A stretch of DNA of 64,000 bases from assembly GCA_003991915.1 (NCBI GenBank), contig RQTK01000047.1:823903-887902 (forward strand). Direction: 5' to 3'. Below the pieces are notes generated by a model. It saw only the letters and a program-made list of their open reading frames with translations. It was not told the DNA's origin and made no database searches. The DNA comes from Elysia chlorotica (lineage: Eukaryota; Mollusca; Gastropoda; Plakobranchidae). Below are positions 10,701-21,086 of the stretch, piece after piece (position 1 is the stretch's first letter; every line of letters starts with the position of its first letter). The translations under genes were made by a program, and so were the position numbers.

Positions 10701-11860
10701 ACAGACATGTGGATGAGGGGATAGACTCTAGTTCTGCCTCAGCCACGTGCAGCATCGTAAATTAAAAGATCAATGAAGATGTATTGGCCCAAATGAAACA
10801 GAATTTGATTCAATCTTCTCATTTTGCTTTGTCTGTACAATCAAATCTTGAACTCAGAATTAAGTATCTCTTCGTGACTGACAGGGAGTTCTTACCTTCC
10901 GATCCGTCTGGACAAAAAGCTCTTGAAAATTATTTATTCTATGTGTCCACTGATTTAAGCTACATCTACAGACAACGCAATCAGAAGAAGATCAAATGGG
11001 ATATACGTCTGGCACGCAGCCCCAAAGCATGTCGCCCCCACCAATGTAGGCCTGAGTTTATCAATATTTAGAAAATACGTGTTTCTGAGTGTCTTTTTGT
11101 CGCAAATTGGGAAAACTGAATACCTTATGAGGGGATTTAGGTTTTCTTTTGATTAATGAAAGACATGCCGTTACTGCACAAATAAAACTTTTGATATTTA
11201 GAAAATGCACGTTTCTTAGCATTTTTTAACGTTGGAATGAATTGGAAAATTGAATGCTGTATAAAAGATATAATATTCCTACTAAATTAATAAAAGGAAC
11301 TATCTACTTCAATAAAAACTAAATAAAAGCGCTTTTATCTTCTTTAAGTCGGTCACTGATATTAGACTGTTTTCAAATTTTATGGCAATAAAATATTCAA
11401 AAGTTTATGCTGTTTTTTAAAAGCTGCGTCTAAGGCCAATATTTACTGAACTGCCCTCCTCTTTCATACTTTTTTGAAACTTGAACCAATTTTAATAGCA
11501 TGGGATAGAGCAAGAAGTTATCTATTTATTAAACAAGAATCATTCTTTTTATTATCACTTGTAATGTCTTAATGTTGTACTATGAACTAACCAACAAGTG
11601 CCATTGACGATATAGTACAGGCAGTATTTCGAAAGGAAGTTCTTATCTTTCTACTAGCTTTCACACAACATTGACATTGTAACTTCATTAAAAACTTAAT
11701 TTTTGGAAACATAAAAAAGTCAAGGAACAGCGAACAAAGTAGTGAAAGAAAAGCTACATGTTTAAATGAAATATTTGGGATTAAAAACAAACAAACCAGG
11801 ACCTCAATTCCTGGTTACTCAACGCTATAATAAAGTAACAAACGTGTGGTCAAACCAGAA
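10701..11860. other. unique AT-rich DNA with one unremarkable open frame
   Basis: A 95-codon frame at 10784-11071 (+) contains ALENYLFYVSTDLSYIYRQR but has no known motif and no convincing splice sites. Nothing else was recognised. Confidence 0.4.
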
Positions 11861-12010
11861 AATTACACCCCCCCCCCAAAAAAAAAAACAAAAGCAAAAA
11901 AGAAAAAAAAAACAAAACAACGAACAACCAAAAAAACCAAAATAATAAAAAAAAAACAACAAATAACAACAACACCAACAAAAACAAACAAAAAACGAAC
12001 AAACAAGAAA
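11861..12010. repeat. poly-C plus A-rich low-complexity tract
   Basis: A short C run at 11868-11877 leads into an A-rich tract with scattered C and (CAA)-like words. The minus-strand Phe/Leu-rich frame at 11850-12116 is a composition artefact. Confidence 0.85.
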
Positions 12011-13190
12011 ATATTATTTTAAAATCGTATTTTAGGTAACCCCCTTGCCCATACAATATGAAAAAAAAATGAAGAACATTAAAGTTACTTTCAAGGAAAA
12101 CTATCAGCCTAGCCATGGCTGCAAGCTATAATTTAATTTTCAGAAATAAATAAATCGAAATTGTTAAAACGGCCAATCTGCCTTTTCACTTTTTGTTGTT
12201 ATAACTACCTGCTCTCAGTATTGAGCATCAAGTACGAGTCACGAGCCATGGGAATTCATTCGCATTCTTTTCCACCGGAATGACTTCGTCGAAGCGCGAA
12301 ACATTTTTTTAATATCAGTTCTTTGTAGTGTGAAATAAACTTCTCGGAAATGCAATTTAAGCACTATGTCGAGAAATTGCAGTAATGAAAAATGAAATAA
12401 TGAAAACGGAAATATCCTCAAGCCCTTCCTCATCAATACATTCATCTTTTCTCTTCCCCTCCTCCTCTCCATCTCTCTGCTCCGCCCAGCGTCCTTGGAC
12501 TCCAACTTACACTATTGGCTTTTTTGTATAATTTTTTCTGTGTAAATGAACGAATGTAATATTGAAGAAACGGACTTGGCTGGGCTGATTAATGCATGAA
12601 ATACTCAAAAGTATCCGTGGAAAAATGTTTTCACGCTGCGCGCTATATTGATCAGCTATGAATTAACACTAATCAATTGGAAAGTGAGCACCGCGGAAAC
12701 TCGCCAGCCTCGTGAATACAAACCTACCAGTGGGCGCTCCGCCCGTCATTTCCTGAATGCACACACACACTATATTCAACCCGGTAGACACGGGTGAGCT
12801 AGGATTACACCGCAGCAACTGTAAACACGACTGGGACACTAATGCTTAAGAAATAAAGTTTTAATGGCCTTTTCATGTTCTCTGTTTGGCCATAAATGGA
12901 ATCAACACTAGGGTTAAAAAAGCAAGACTAACCATTCGGGATTTATTGGAAAGTGACCGACACCTCCCACAGTTTTCATGAAATATTATTGAAATCACAA
13001 AGTCGGTGAAAAGCTTCTGAGAAAAAATCGGACTCTTGTTCAAGAGGCCTACCTGATATTTCTGGATTTCCAATTTGGTTTCCACATATGTCAACCTACT
13101 TTCAATTAAAATGTTTTCATAGCTGCAAGCAAAAACTGATAAAAAATATAAAATGGTCGTCATTTGAGTGAGAGAGAAAAGAATAGAGAA
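12011..13190. other. unique DNA, locally GC-richer at 12.6-12.85 kb
   Basis: 12620-12830 is more GC-rich than its surroundings, with a short (CA)n at about 12762-12772 and an AATAAA near 12851. No exon, RNA gene or known repeat recognised. Confidence 0.4.
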
Positions 13191-13622
13191 ACAGATTGTC
13201 CTTGTGATCTCTCGATTCGGGTTTGGCGTGCCATATGTTTCCATGCCAAACGACCCTGCGCCAGTCTGAGGTTCACATGTAGCTGGGTCCTTGCGTCTCC
13301 CTCTTCTTCCTTCCAATATGCCTGTTAGGATTGTTTGAGCGAAACTGTCATGCCTTGCTATGTGGCCAAAATAAAACAGTTTGTGATGTACGCTTTCCTT
13401 CTACTTTAAACTCTTTTAACACCCAGTGTTCTTAAAATTTCTTCGATTGTTATTCTGTTTTTGAAACTACTTTGAAAGTCCTTTAGCTTCATAAACGTTG
13501 GTGTTGCTTGTGCTAGGCTTATCTCTGTTATGGCGAATTTTGCCATAATTGGTTATATTTTTCCGAGATTTTTGAAATGCTGAACTTTTTCAAGTTGTTT
13601 CCCGCCTACTACAAGGGAGACA
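13191..13622 (-). pseudogene. decayed RTE-like LINE ORF2 C-terminus
   Basis: Minus-strand pieces in several frames align with the C-terminal part of RTE-type ORF2. GGKQLEKVQHFKNLGKI lies near 13605-13555, followed by FMKLKDF. IEEILRTLGVKR is next. Near 13350 comes a GHIARHD-like segment, read here across a frameshift. Then QTILTGILEGRRGRRK and RLAQGRLAWKHMARQTRI follow. Stops and frameshifts separate the pieces, so it is old. The long minus-strand frame at 12873-13316 begins inside this remnant and runs on into non-LINE sequence. The element differs from the 2.9-4.1 kb copy in its C-terminal block (EGRRGRR rather than [12 protein letters not shown]), so it is a separate LINE family. Confidence 0.75.
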
Positions 13623-13639
13623 TATAAAGGAAGATAAAG

Positions 13640-13965
<326 letters not shown>

Positions 13966-14521
13966 ATAAGTAATTGATACAGCTCAGAGAATTGTAAAGA
14001 AATACACTGTGCCTTCTCTTGGAGTAAATTGAAAAATCTCTTGATAAAATTTGCATCAACGAGACAAGCTCAGTCCCACTCGAGCGCGAGGTTAAAACCA
14101 GCGAGACAGGGACATGGGCTCACTCGATGCCGACTAAATTTGTGGTCTGCAGGAGAGGCATAATAAAAAAAAGTGCAGTATTGATAGATAATAAATTATG
14201 TTATATTCTTGATAAGGTGGTATTAAAAAAAAAGTCACACTCACACAAAAAATAAGGAAATAGTCAAAATAAAAATAAAAACTGGGTCAATGATAAGTGA
14301 GAATCGATTTTCTATGCGAATTAGCATCAATAATAATTATTCTATTTTCTGGTATAATTGTGATCCTTTTCCTCATCGAGCAAGCTTACGTTTTTATAGA
14401 AATATAAATGCAGAATGAAAAAAAAGCCGTTTATACCCAGACATAGAAATAGACACGCACAAAGTGCAGATCATAAACCACGACAGCTCTGCTATGTAAT
14501 AATAGAGGCCTACTTAAATAA
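13966..14521. other. unique AT-rich DNA
   Basis: No feature recognised other than short A runs. Confidence 0.5.
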
Positions 14522-15004
14522 CAATTGTTTAAGCTCTCGTTTTTCACTTTAAAATTCGAAAATGAAAATTCGAATTGGGCGATTTAATAATATTTCTTGC
14601 AATGTGTGTGGTTTTGTATTAACTAAAAGTTTATTATGTTTCTTTGTAACCCACGTATGAATTAACACAGAGAGACTCAGTGTTGTGAATCTACTTTCAC
14701 TGGAGATCAAGATTGTCAGAAACTCTTTGTTCTAGAATACATTTCGATGCGGGTTAACAAACAACAATGATTTAAGCTCTCGTTTTTCACTATAGAAAAT
14801 CGAAAATTAAAATTCGAATAAGTGCGATTTCATATTTGTTGCTATGCGTGTTGCTTTGTATAAATTGAAATTTTAATATGTTTCTTGGGAACCCACGTAT
14901 GAATTAACACAGAGAGACTCAGTGTTGTGAATCTACTTTCACTGGAGATCAAGATTGTCAGAAACTCTTTGTTCTAGAATACATTTCGATGCGGGTTAAC
15001 AAAA
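14522..15004. repeat. 242-bp tandem duplication of uneven identity
   Basis: Unit 1 (14522-14763) and unit 2 (14764-15004) both contain AAGCTCTCGTTTTTCACT near their start and GATGCGGGTTAACAAA at their end. The first half differs at roughly one base in four. The last 110 bp or so (14650-14762 versus 14892-15004) reads as identical. Each unit ends in an A/C-rich seed, which has expanded into (CAA)n only after unit 2. Confidence 0.92.
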
Positions 15005-15019
15005 CAACAGCAGCAGCAA

Positions 15020-15054
<35 letters not shown>

Positions 15055-15155
15055 GCAACAACAAAAAAAAAAAACAACAACAAACAACCAAAACAAATAA
15101 AAAACAAACCAAAACCAAAAACAAAACACCCCCCCCCCAAAAAAAAGAAGAAAAA
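15005..15155. repeat. (CAA)n and A/C-rich tract
   Basis: (CAG) and (CAA) triplets from about 15005 to 15065 run into A-rich sequence and an eight- or nine-base C run near 15129-15138. Poly-Thr and poly-Cys/Phe frames on the two strands are repeat translations. Confidence 0.95.
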
Positions 15156-15354
15156 CAACAACTACGGTATGAATATTTCCATATCTTAAATAGAAAGATT
15201 GATTTTGGAAAAATATAGAGGCGTAAACAAAAAAAGGGCGTGATGGGAACAGAACTGCTATGACATATTTAAAGATCAAAAGAAATGAAACAAAAAAGAT
15301 AAAGGCTATATCAAAGAACAGTCTCAACGGGTGGGGGTTAGAAAAAAGGAGAAA

Positions 15355-15360
15355 GAGAGA

Positions 15361-15399
<39 letters not shown>

Positions 15400-15430
15400 A
15401 GAGAGAGAGAGAGAGAGAGAGAGAGGCAGA
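15355..15430. repeat. (GA)n microsatellite
   Basis: Two near-pure GA blocks separated by AGAAGG. Confidence 0.95.
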
Positions 15431-15689
15431 AATAGAAAGAAAAGAAAGGAAGCTAGATAGAGAGATTTATAGTTAAGTCCATATATTAGCCGATGGAGTC
15501 AGAAGAAGATTATGACCAGAGAGAAATAAATGAGAGTTAGGTAAAGATATAAAAATTCAGAGCATAATAAAATTTTGTATGTTACTTGTTTATAAAATCG
15601 GTATTTCGAACATCAAGATATATATGGACAAAGAGAGCAAGCGAAGACAGAGTTTGTATATAGAAAAATAGGAAAAGGAATGGAGAGAA

Positions 15690-15712
15690 AGTAAGAGAGA
15701 GATCGAGAGAGA

Positions 15713-15762
<50 letters not shown>

Positions 15763-15765
15763 CGT
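15690..15765. repeat. (GA)n microsatellite
   Basis: GA units with single C and A interruptions. The tract ends where the 160-bp duplicated unit begins. Confidence 0.95.
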
Positions 15766-15767
15766 AC

Positions 15768-16087
15768 ACGGAGAGAGAAGAGCACATATTGAAACCCGGA
15801 GATTACAAATTCCTTTCAGAATAAATCGTTTATTTGTGTTTAAAAAAGTCCACGATATAAAGTAAAGACCAGGACACTATTGCCAGATGCAGTTTTTACG
15901 ACAAAAAAGAAATGCATGAAAGCGAAAACGGAGAGAAAAGAGCAAATATTGAAACCCGGAGATTACAAATTCCTTTCAGAATAAATCGTTTATTTGTGTT
16001 TAAAAAAGTCCACGATATAAAGTAAAGACCAGGACACTATTGCCAGATGCAGTTTTTACGACAAAAAAGAAATGCATGAAAGCGAAG
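15768..16087. repeat. 160-bp tandem duplication, near identical
   Basis: Units 15768-15927 and 15928-16087 both begin ACGGAGAGA, contain TGAAACCCGGAGATTACAAA, and end ATGCATGAAAGCGAA. Two differences were seen, both in the first 25 bases. High identity suggests a recent event. It lies 180 bp from the large inverted repeat. Confidence 0.95.
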
Positions 16088-16267
16088 AAAGTTCTAATCA
16101 ATATATTCTTTAGAATGGCACATTCGCCAGGACCCACAGTTTATGAAACACATGGTGTCGCATAGTAATACACTCCTAGCCTAAGGATCAAGTGTCAAAG
16201 AAATTTATTTAGATTCAGTGATTGTTGTTGTTGTTCTTATTTTATCCTAAACATAGGGCACTGAAAT

Positions 16268-16862
16268 AATAATAAGTTTCAGAGTAGTGAAAAGGATTGC
16301 TGTGTGTATATTTAATATTACTATTTTCTGATTCTTTGTTGAAACACTATTTTGGGAGTCAATATATACAGTTGAGGTTTTTACTAGGAAAGAAGTGGCG
16401 ACATCTTTTCTCTTTTCTAGACACGCCGAGACGATCAGATACATAATTATTTTCTCATGTTAAGTATGAACTACATCCTAGAATTGATGTGTCATCAGCA
16501 AATTTCAATAAATGAGTATTACTTTGGTGGGTAATTGTACAATCATTAGTGTATATGGTTTTATCATCCGTATACCCTAAAGATTGTGCAATTTCACACA
16601 AGTGATACGCATTTATTGAAATTTTCTGATGATACATCGAAGCAAACTGCGGAGAGACAATCGGTTGGTTTGTCAGTTCATTACCTGCTTTGGAATGTCA
16701 ATAAAACAAAAGAAAAGATATAAGGAAGAAGAAAACACCAATGTCTCCCCTTTTTGTAAAAGGCGAAGAGGTCAGGCAAGTACACACTGACAAGTAACTT
16801 GGAGGTTAGTTTAGACAGTAAATTAAACTGGGACCCTCATACCATAACTCTTTTGAAAGGGT

Positions 16863-16866
<4 letters not shown>
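16268..16866 (+). repeat. inverted repeat arm 1 (599 bp), LINE-derived
   Basis: The reverse complement of this arm matches 17347-17945 wherever compared, over an equal length. Position x pairs with 34213 minus x. The arm holds two LINE pieces in opposite orientation. On the minus strand RT motif C is HLLKFADDTSILG (FADD 16502-16491). On the plus strand it is HLLKFSDDTS (FSDD 16622-16633), then LLWNVNKTKEK, SPLFVKGEEVRQVHTDK and LEVSLDSKLNWDPHTITLL. Frameshifts separate these blocks. At its inner end (16866) the LINE stops abruptly at a (CAA)n tract, unlike arm 2. Confidence 0.95.
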
Positions 16867-16894
<28 letters not shown>

Positions 16895-17346
16895 CACAAC
16901 AACAATAACAACAACAACAATAACAAAAACAACAACATCAATTCTTGTAATAACAGTAATTTTCTAAATAATAATAGCTTGCATAGCAACTGGGTCTGAA
17001 AAGAAATTATATTACAAGAGTTTAACTGCGCCAGGCAGAAACGAATTGTTGTACCTTTGTGCATTCAGAAAATCTATAGAGAGGAAGATTTTTCATCTTT
17101 TAAAATTGAAACAAATTACTTTGACATCAATATAGCATATCTACATGGGAGAAGTATTCTTTGGGTTTGCAAACTTTGTTACATTTGGAGACAATAAACT
17201 AGTTAACATATTATTTATATATTTGTATTTCACCCCAACAGACCAGAGCGAAACAGATCACACTCTCATTCTCAATTATAAAAAGACACATTATTTTCTT
17301 ATTGACATTGAATGAGTTAAGTTTCTTTAAAAAGTACAGACGAGTA
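16867..17346. other. 480-bp spacer of the inverted repeat
   Basis: It begins with (CAA)n to about 16940. Unrecognised AT-rich sequence follows to about 17210. The last 136 bp, on the minus strand, continue the arm 2 LINE frame in TRLYFLKKLNSFNVNKK and a FALVCWGE segment typical of CR1/Rex-type ORF2. Confidence 0.85.
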
Positions 17347-17620
17347 TTTAACCCTTTCAAAAGAGTTATGGTATGAGGGTCCCAGTTTAATTTACTGTCT
17401 AAACTAACCTCCAAGTTACTTGTCAGTGTGTACTTGCCTGACCTCTTCGCCTTTTACAAAAAGGGGAGACATTGGTGTTTTCTTCTTCCTTATATCTTTT
17501 CTTTTGTTTTATTGACATTCCAAAGCAGGTAATGAACTGACAAACCAACCGATTGTCTCTCCGCAGTTTGCTTCGATGTATCATCAGAAAATTTCAATAA
17601 ATGCGTATCACTTGTGTGAA
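17211..17620 (-). pseudogene. CR1/Rex-like LINE RT fragment (arm 2 into spacer)
   Basis: Minus-strand coding remnants run from motif C HLLKFSDDTS (FSDD at 17591-17580) through NVNKTKE and the LDSKLNWDPHT block to LYFLKKLNSFNV and ALVCWGE, ending at a stop at 17211. The order matches CR1/Rex-type RTs: FADD, then NxxKTKE, then LGVxLDxKLNW, then RLYFLRRL, then VCWG. The frame crosses the arm boundary at 17347 without a break, so this copy is probably the template for arm 1. Frameshifts and missing N- and C-terminal parts make it inactive. Confidence 0.8.
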
Positions 17621-17945
17621 ATTGCACAATCTTTAGGGTATACGGATGATAAAACCATATACACTAATGATTGTACAATTACCCACCAAAGTAATACTCA
17701 TTTATTGAAATTTGCTGATGACACATCAATTCTAGGATGTAGTTCATACTTAACATGAGAAAATAATTATGTATCTGATCGTCTCGGCGTGTCTAGAAAA
17801 GAGAAAAGATGTCGCCACTTCTTTCCTAGTAAAAACCTCAACTGTATATATTGACTCCCAAAATAGTGTTTCAACAAAGAATCAGAAAATAGTAATATTA
17901 AATATACACACAGCAATCCTTTTCACTACTCTGAAACTTATTATT
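17347..17945 (-). repeat. inverted repeat arm 2 (599 bp), LINE-derived
   Basis: Partner of 16268-16866. No mismatch was found in the stretches compared, and the two 60-codon frames in each arm translate identically. The outer edge passes into (TTA)n and then a plus-strand LINE 3' end. Confidence 0.95.
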
Positions 17946-18100
17946 TATTATTATTATTATTATTAGTATCAATGCTGTTATGAGTTTTGATATTTGTTAT
18001 AGCTCATGTTATAACTGTCTATACTGTTTTGTTTTGCTGCATATACGGACCATCAAATGTGCTTTTAAAGGATAAATAAAGTGTTATCTTATGTTATCTT
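17576..18100 (+). pseudogene. CR1/Rex-like LINE, internally deleted, with 3' terminus
   Basis: Plus-strand codons at 17576-17758 give IYTNDCTITHQSNTH then LLKFADDTSILG (FADD 17711-17722), that is RT motif C with its usual upstream block. Unassigned sequence follows, then (TTA)n at 17941-17966. The 3' region ends AATAAAGTGTTATCTTATG and TTATCTTC, resembling the TATCT-type tail of these LINEs. Most of the C-terminal ORF2 is missing. This copy lies head to head with the minus-strand fragment at 17211-17620. Confidence 0.7.
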
Positions 18101-20540
18101 CAAAGGAACGCGTAGGAGAACGGATGAGCTAGATAGGATAGTCTATTCTATTTCCTCCATTTGTGAAAGAATTTGGTACGGTTCAAAATAGCCGAATATT
18201 GTGATTCAACCTGCTTTCAAGACTAATTTCCGAAATGTCTGAAGGATTACCCTTATAATAGATATTTAAACGTGAAACTGTCTTCACCTTTCACAGTCTA
18301 TTAACTTGATACGTTACAGAGCAACAAACCATTATGCTAAGCTGTGCTCGATCTTCTAACATTGGTGTTGAGCAGGAAACAGCGATTTAGGTAAATTCGC
18401 GAGGTTCTATGTGCAGTTTTGGTAAAGTTGAAGTTAAAAACATGAATATTTCTTATCTCAACATAAGAATCATCAGAACAAAAGCAGAAGAGATTGGTAA
18501 TAAAAAAACTATAAGCTATACAATAAAAGAAACACAAGGACTAATGGCCCAGCCATATCTGTTGTAGTTATCACATGTTTCTCAAAAGTGCAAATAGAAG
18601 AGATAGAGCCTCACGTAATAATGAATAGAAAATCTTTTCTACTGTATAGAAAGGGGAGAGACGTCTTGAGTGGCAACAAAAACTTATCTAGAAACTTCAA
18701 TATTATTAAAATTTGAAATCCTTTCTTTTACTTTGCAAAAACTTTACACTCCAATTACACCTGGTTAACATCTAATTATCTCTCCCAAGTTTGAAATTAT
18801 TCAAACTCATACTTGTGTTTTGTTTTTGCAACATTCCCTGAGACGCCAAAAAAATGGAACGGAACAGTTCTGTAATCATCTTCAACATAATGTTTTTTTG
18901 AGAAAGTGTATTTGATCTCCAGTTACTAAATTTGTAAATCTTTTTCTCGTGACAAATTTGTTGAGATGTATTTTTGCCTTAGGATATATCCATTTTTAGT
19001 AGGCATAATCATCCATGCAATGAAACACCAAGCTGTAATTACAAGCTATTCTTTATAATGTTAATGTTTGTTTTATTAATTTTCTCTTAGGACAGTTGAT
19101 GTAGAAACAAACATTCCATTACCGGTTTCAAGAAAAGGAGATGTAGCAGAAATAATGTGAGTAAAGACACTGGTGAAAATTCAATCTGTAAACTATTCAT
19201 TATGAACAAATTCTTTTTATTCTTCTCATATTGTTGATATTGATTTAACTAACATTTTAAAAAGCTTACTGAAGGCGACGATAACGTTAATTTTTATTCC
19301 CATCGTGTGGGTCCGAGATTGAGAGGGTAGAGATAAACGTAACCTGACTAAACAATATTGGAATAGCAAAAAGAAGGTAGATTGCCGTCCAGCTTTTTCG
19401 TTCTTTTATCTTTTATGATCAGTATCATCAGATAGGGAAGAAAACCCTGACTGAATACAATTATACAACGGCAACAAGGAAACACTCGCCTCAAACGCAC
19501 TATGCCCTTCCTGCTAGCCGCCAATGGGTTTCTAAAACAATCTCGTCAAAGTCAGGGGAAGAAGACGTTGTGAAGGAATATTACATTTCCTTCATGGAAA
19601 GCCATTAAGGCGCTAGCAGTTTTAGATAGCGCAATCATCTTCAAAGAGCGTTTCGAGCAATTATGCTATACGATTGGTTAGTATTGCTTAGCCAATCACC
19701 CTAGTTTCCGTTATAGAGGCAAACAATCTCATTCTCCCCCCAGCTAATGGCCACTGGGCCATGGGTAGAACAAGCCTGGGACAGTTCAATTGATGTCTTC
19801 TATGAATGGACCGAGAACACAATTTTTGTTTCAAATGCGTTTCTTGGCAAAAGTTTAGGCCATCTACCACAGGAAAGGTAAGATTTTTACTTGTTCTTTT
19901 TTTTAATATAATTGTATTTTCCATACAATTATATTATATCCAGGTAGTAAGTTGTTAAAAAATATCTTGTTTTCTCTTTAAAATTTCTTCAGAATAAATC
20001 TTTTTTATCATCTCATTATTACTCTTGGTCTGGTTTGAAAAGTACAATTAGTTATTACGTTTCCTCTTCTTTACTTTGAAATGAAATTCAGTGAAATGTC
20101 AGAGACCATCACTTTCAGAATTTTTCAGCATTCTTCAACAAGGACATCAGCAACATAAAGAAATACACGAATGAACGTAATTCTACCCGACGGCCCTAGA
20201 TAAACCCACGCCTGTATGATCAGATTGAATCAATACAATGTCTTTGCTCATACCACTCTCACCTCAGATCATTGCGTAAAGAAAGAACGATACGTCATAA
20301 TATATTTGGACATCGGGAAATGCTAAAGAGGCATTAGGATGGGAGAATAGGTTTTGCGATCTACACGATGATAACAGATGACATAACCAAGCCTATCACT
20401 ATCAGTGATAGAGTTTTCTGATCGCTCATTGTCTCCATTATGTCTACAATTGAGCTTTAATATGACAACACAGTTCTATTAATAGACATAATTTATGTGT
20501 ATGTCACCGATCTAGATTACTAGATTTTCTTCCGTATCGT
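18101..20540. other. unique AT-rich DNA
   Basis: A perfect 13-bp hairpin lies at 19905-19935 (stem AATATAATTGTAT, 5-base loop). 19480-19850 is GC-richer, with a 78-codon minus-strand frame at 19688-19924 that matches nothing I know. No other feature seen. Confidence 0.45.
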
Positions 20541-20756
20541 CTACGGTATAGCTTTGGGTCGAGGTATCGCAAGGCCTGTGGAAAAAAGAAGTGGACACTG
20601 ATCTGTAGAGAGAGGACTCAAGAGGTTTACGTCGGCCCAGTCTCAGCTGGCGGAAGACGAGAGAAGACGAGCGGATGGTGCTCCAAGTCACTGTGGTTTG
20701 ACAACTTTGATCTTGATGAAGCCGAGAATAGGGGGCTCGTTAGTCTCCTCGGAACT
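20541..20756. repeat. GC-rich block abutting (CA)n, possible dispersed repeat
   Basis: This 215-bp block is clearly more GC-rich than its flanks and ends exactly at a (CA)n tract. It contains GCCCAGTCTCAGCTGGCGGA and CTTTGATCTTGATGAAGCCG. The abrupt edges suggest an inserted repeat; no second copy was seen in the window and the family is not recognised. Confidence 0.35.
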
Positions 20757-21027
20757 TGGCACACACACACACACACAAACATACGAACTGAGAGACAGAC
20801 GTAAAGAAAGAAAGAGACAGAAAAATACACACACAAACTAACAGACAGAGACAGAGACAACGCACATGTATACAGACAGACAGATAGACAGAGAAGGATG
20901 GGTAGAGAGAGATAGAGAGTGAGAGAGACAGTCAGAGAGAGAAAGAGAGAGAGAGAAAGAGAGCTAGAAAGAGAGAGGGATGGAGAGAGAAAGACAGCGA
21001 CAGTGAGATAGATAGATAGATAGAAAT

Positions 21028-21083
<56 letters not shown>
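20757..21083. repeat. (CA)n, purine tract, (GATA)n and (GA)n compound microsatellite
   Basis: (CA)n at 20758-20777, mixed GA/GACA sequence to 21000, (GATA)n at about 21006-21022 and pure (GA)n at about 21036-21083. Confidence 0.95.

Positions 21084-21086
<3 letters not shown>

Noticed and set aside
10297-10755. Poly-Phe 152-codon protein
   Set aside because: Translation of (TTC)n, the complement of the (GAA)n array.
12873-13316. 147-codon minus-strand frame as a host gene
   Set aside because: Its N-terminal part is the frame of a decayed LINE C-terminus and the rest is unrelated AT-rich sequence.
16268-17945. Foldback DNA transposon with long terminal inverted repeats
   Set aside because: The arms are made of LINE coding fragments, no transposase is present, and no matching target duplication was seen at 16267/17946.
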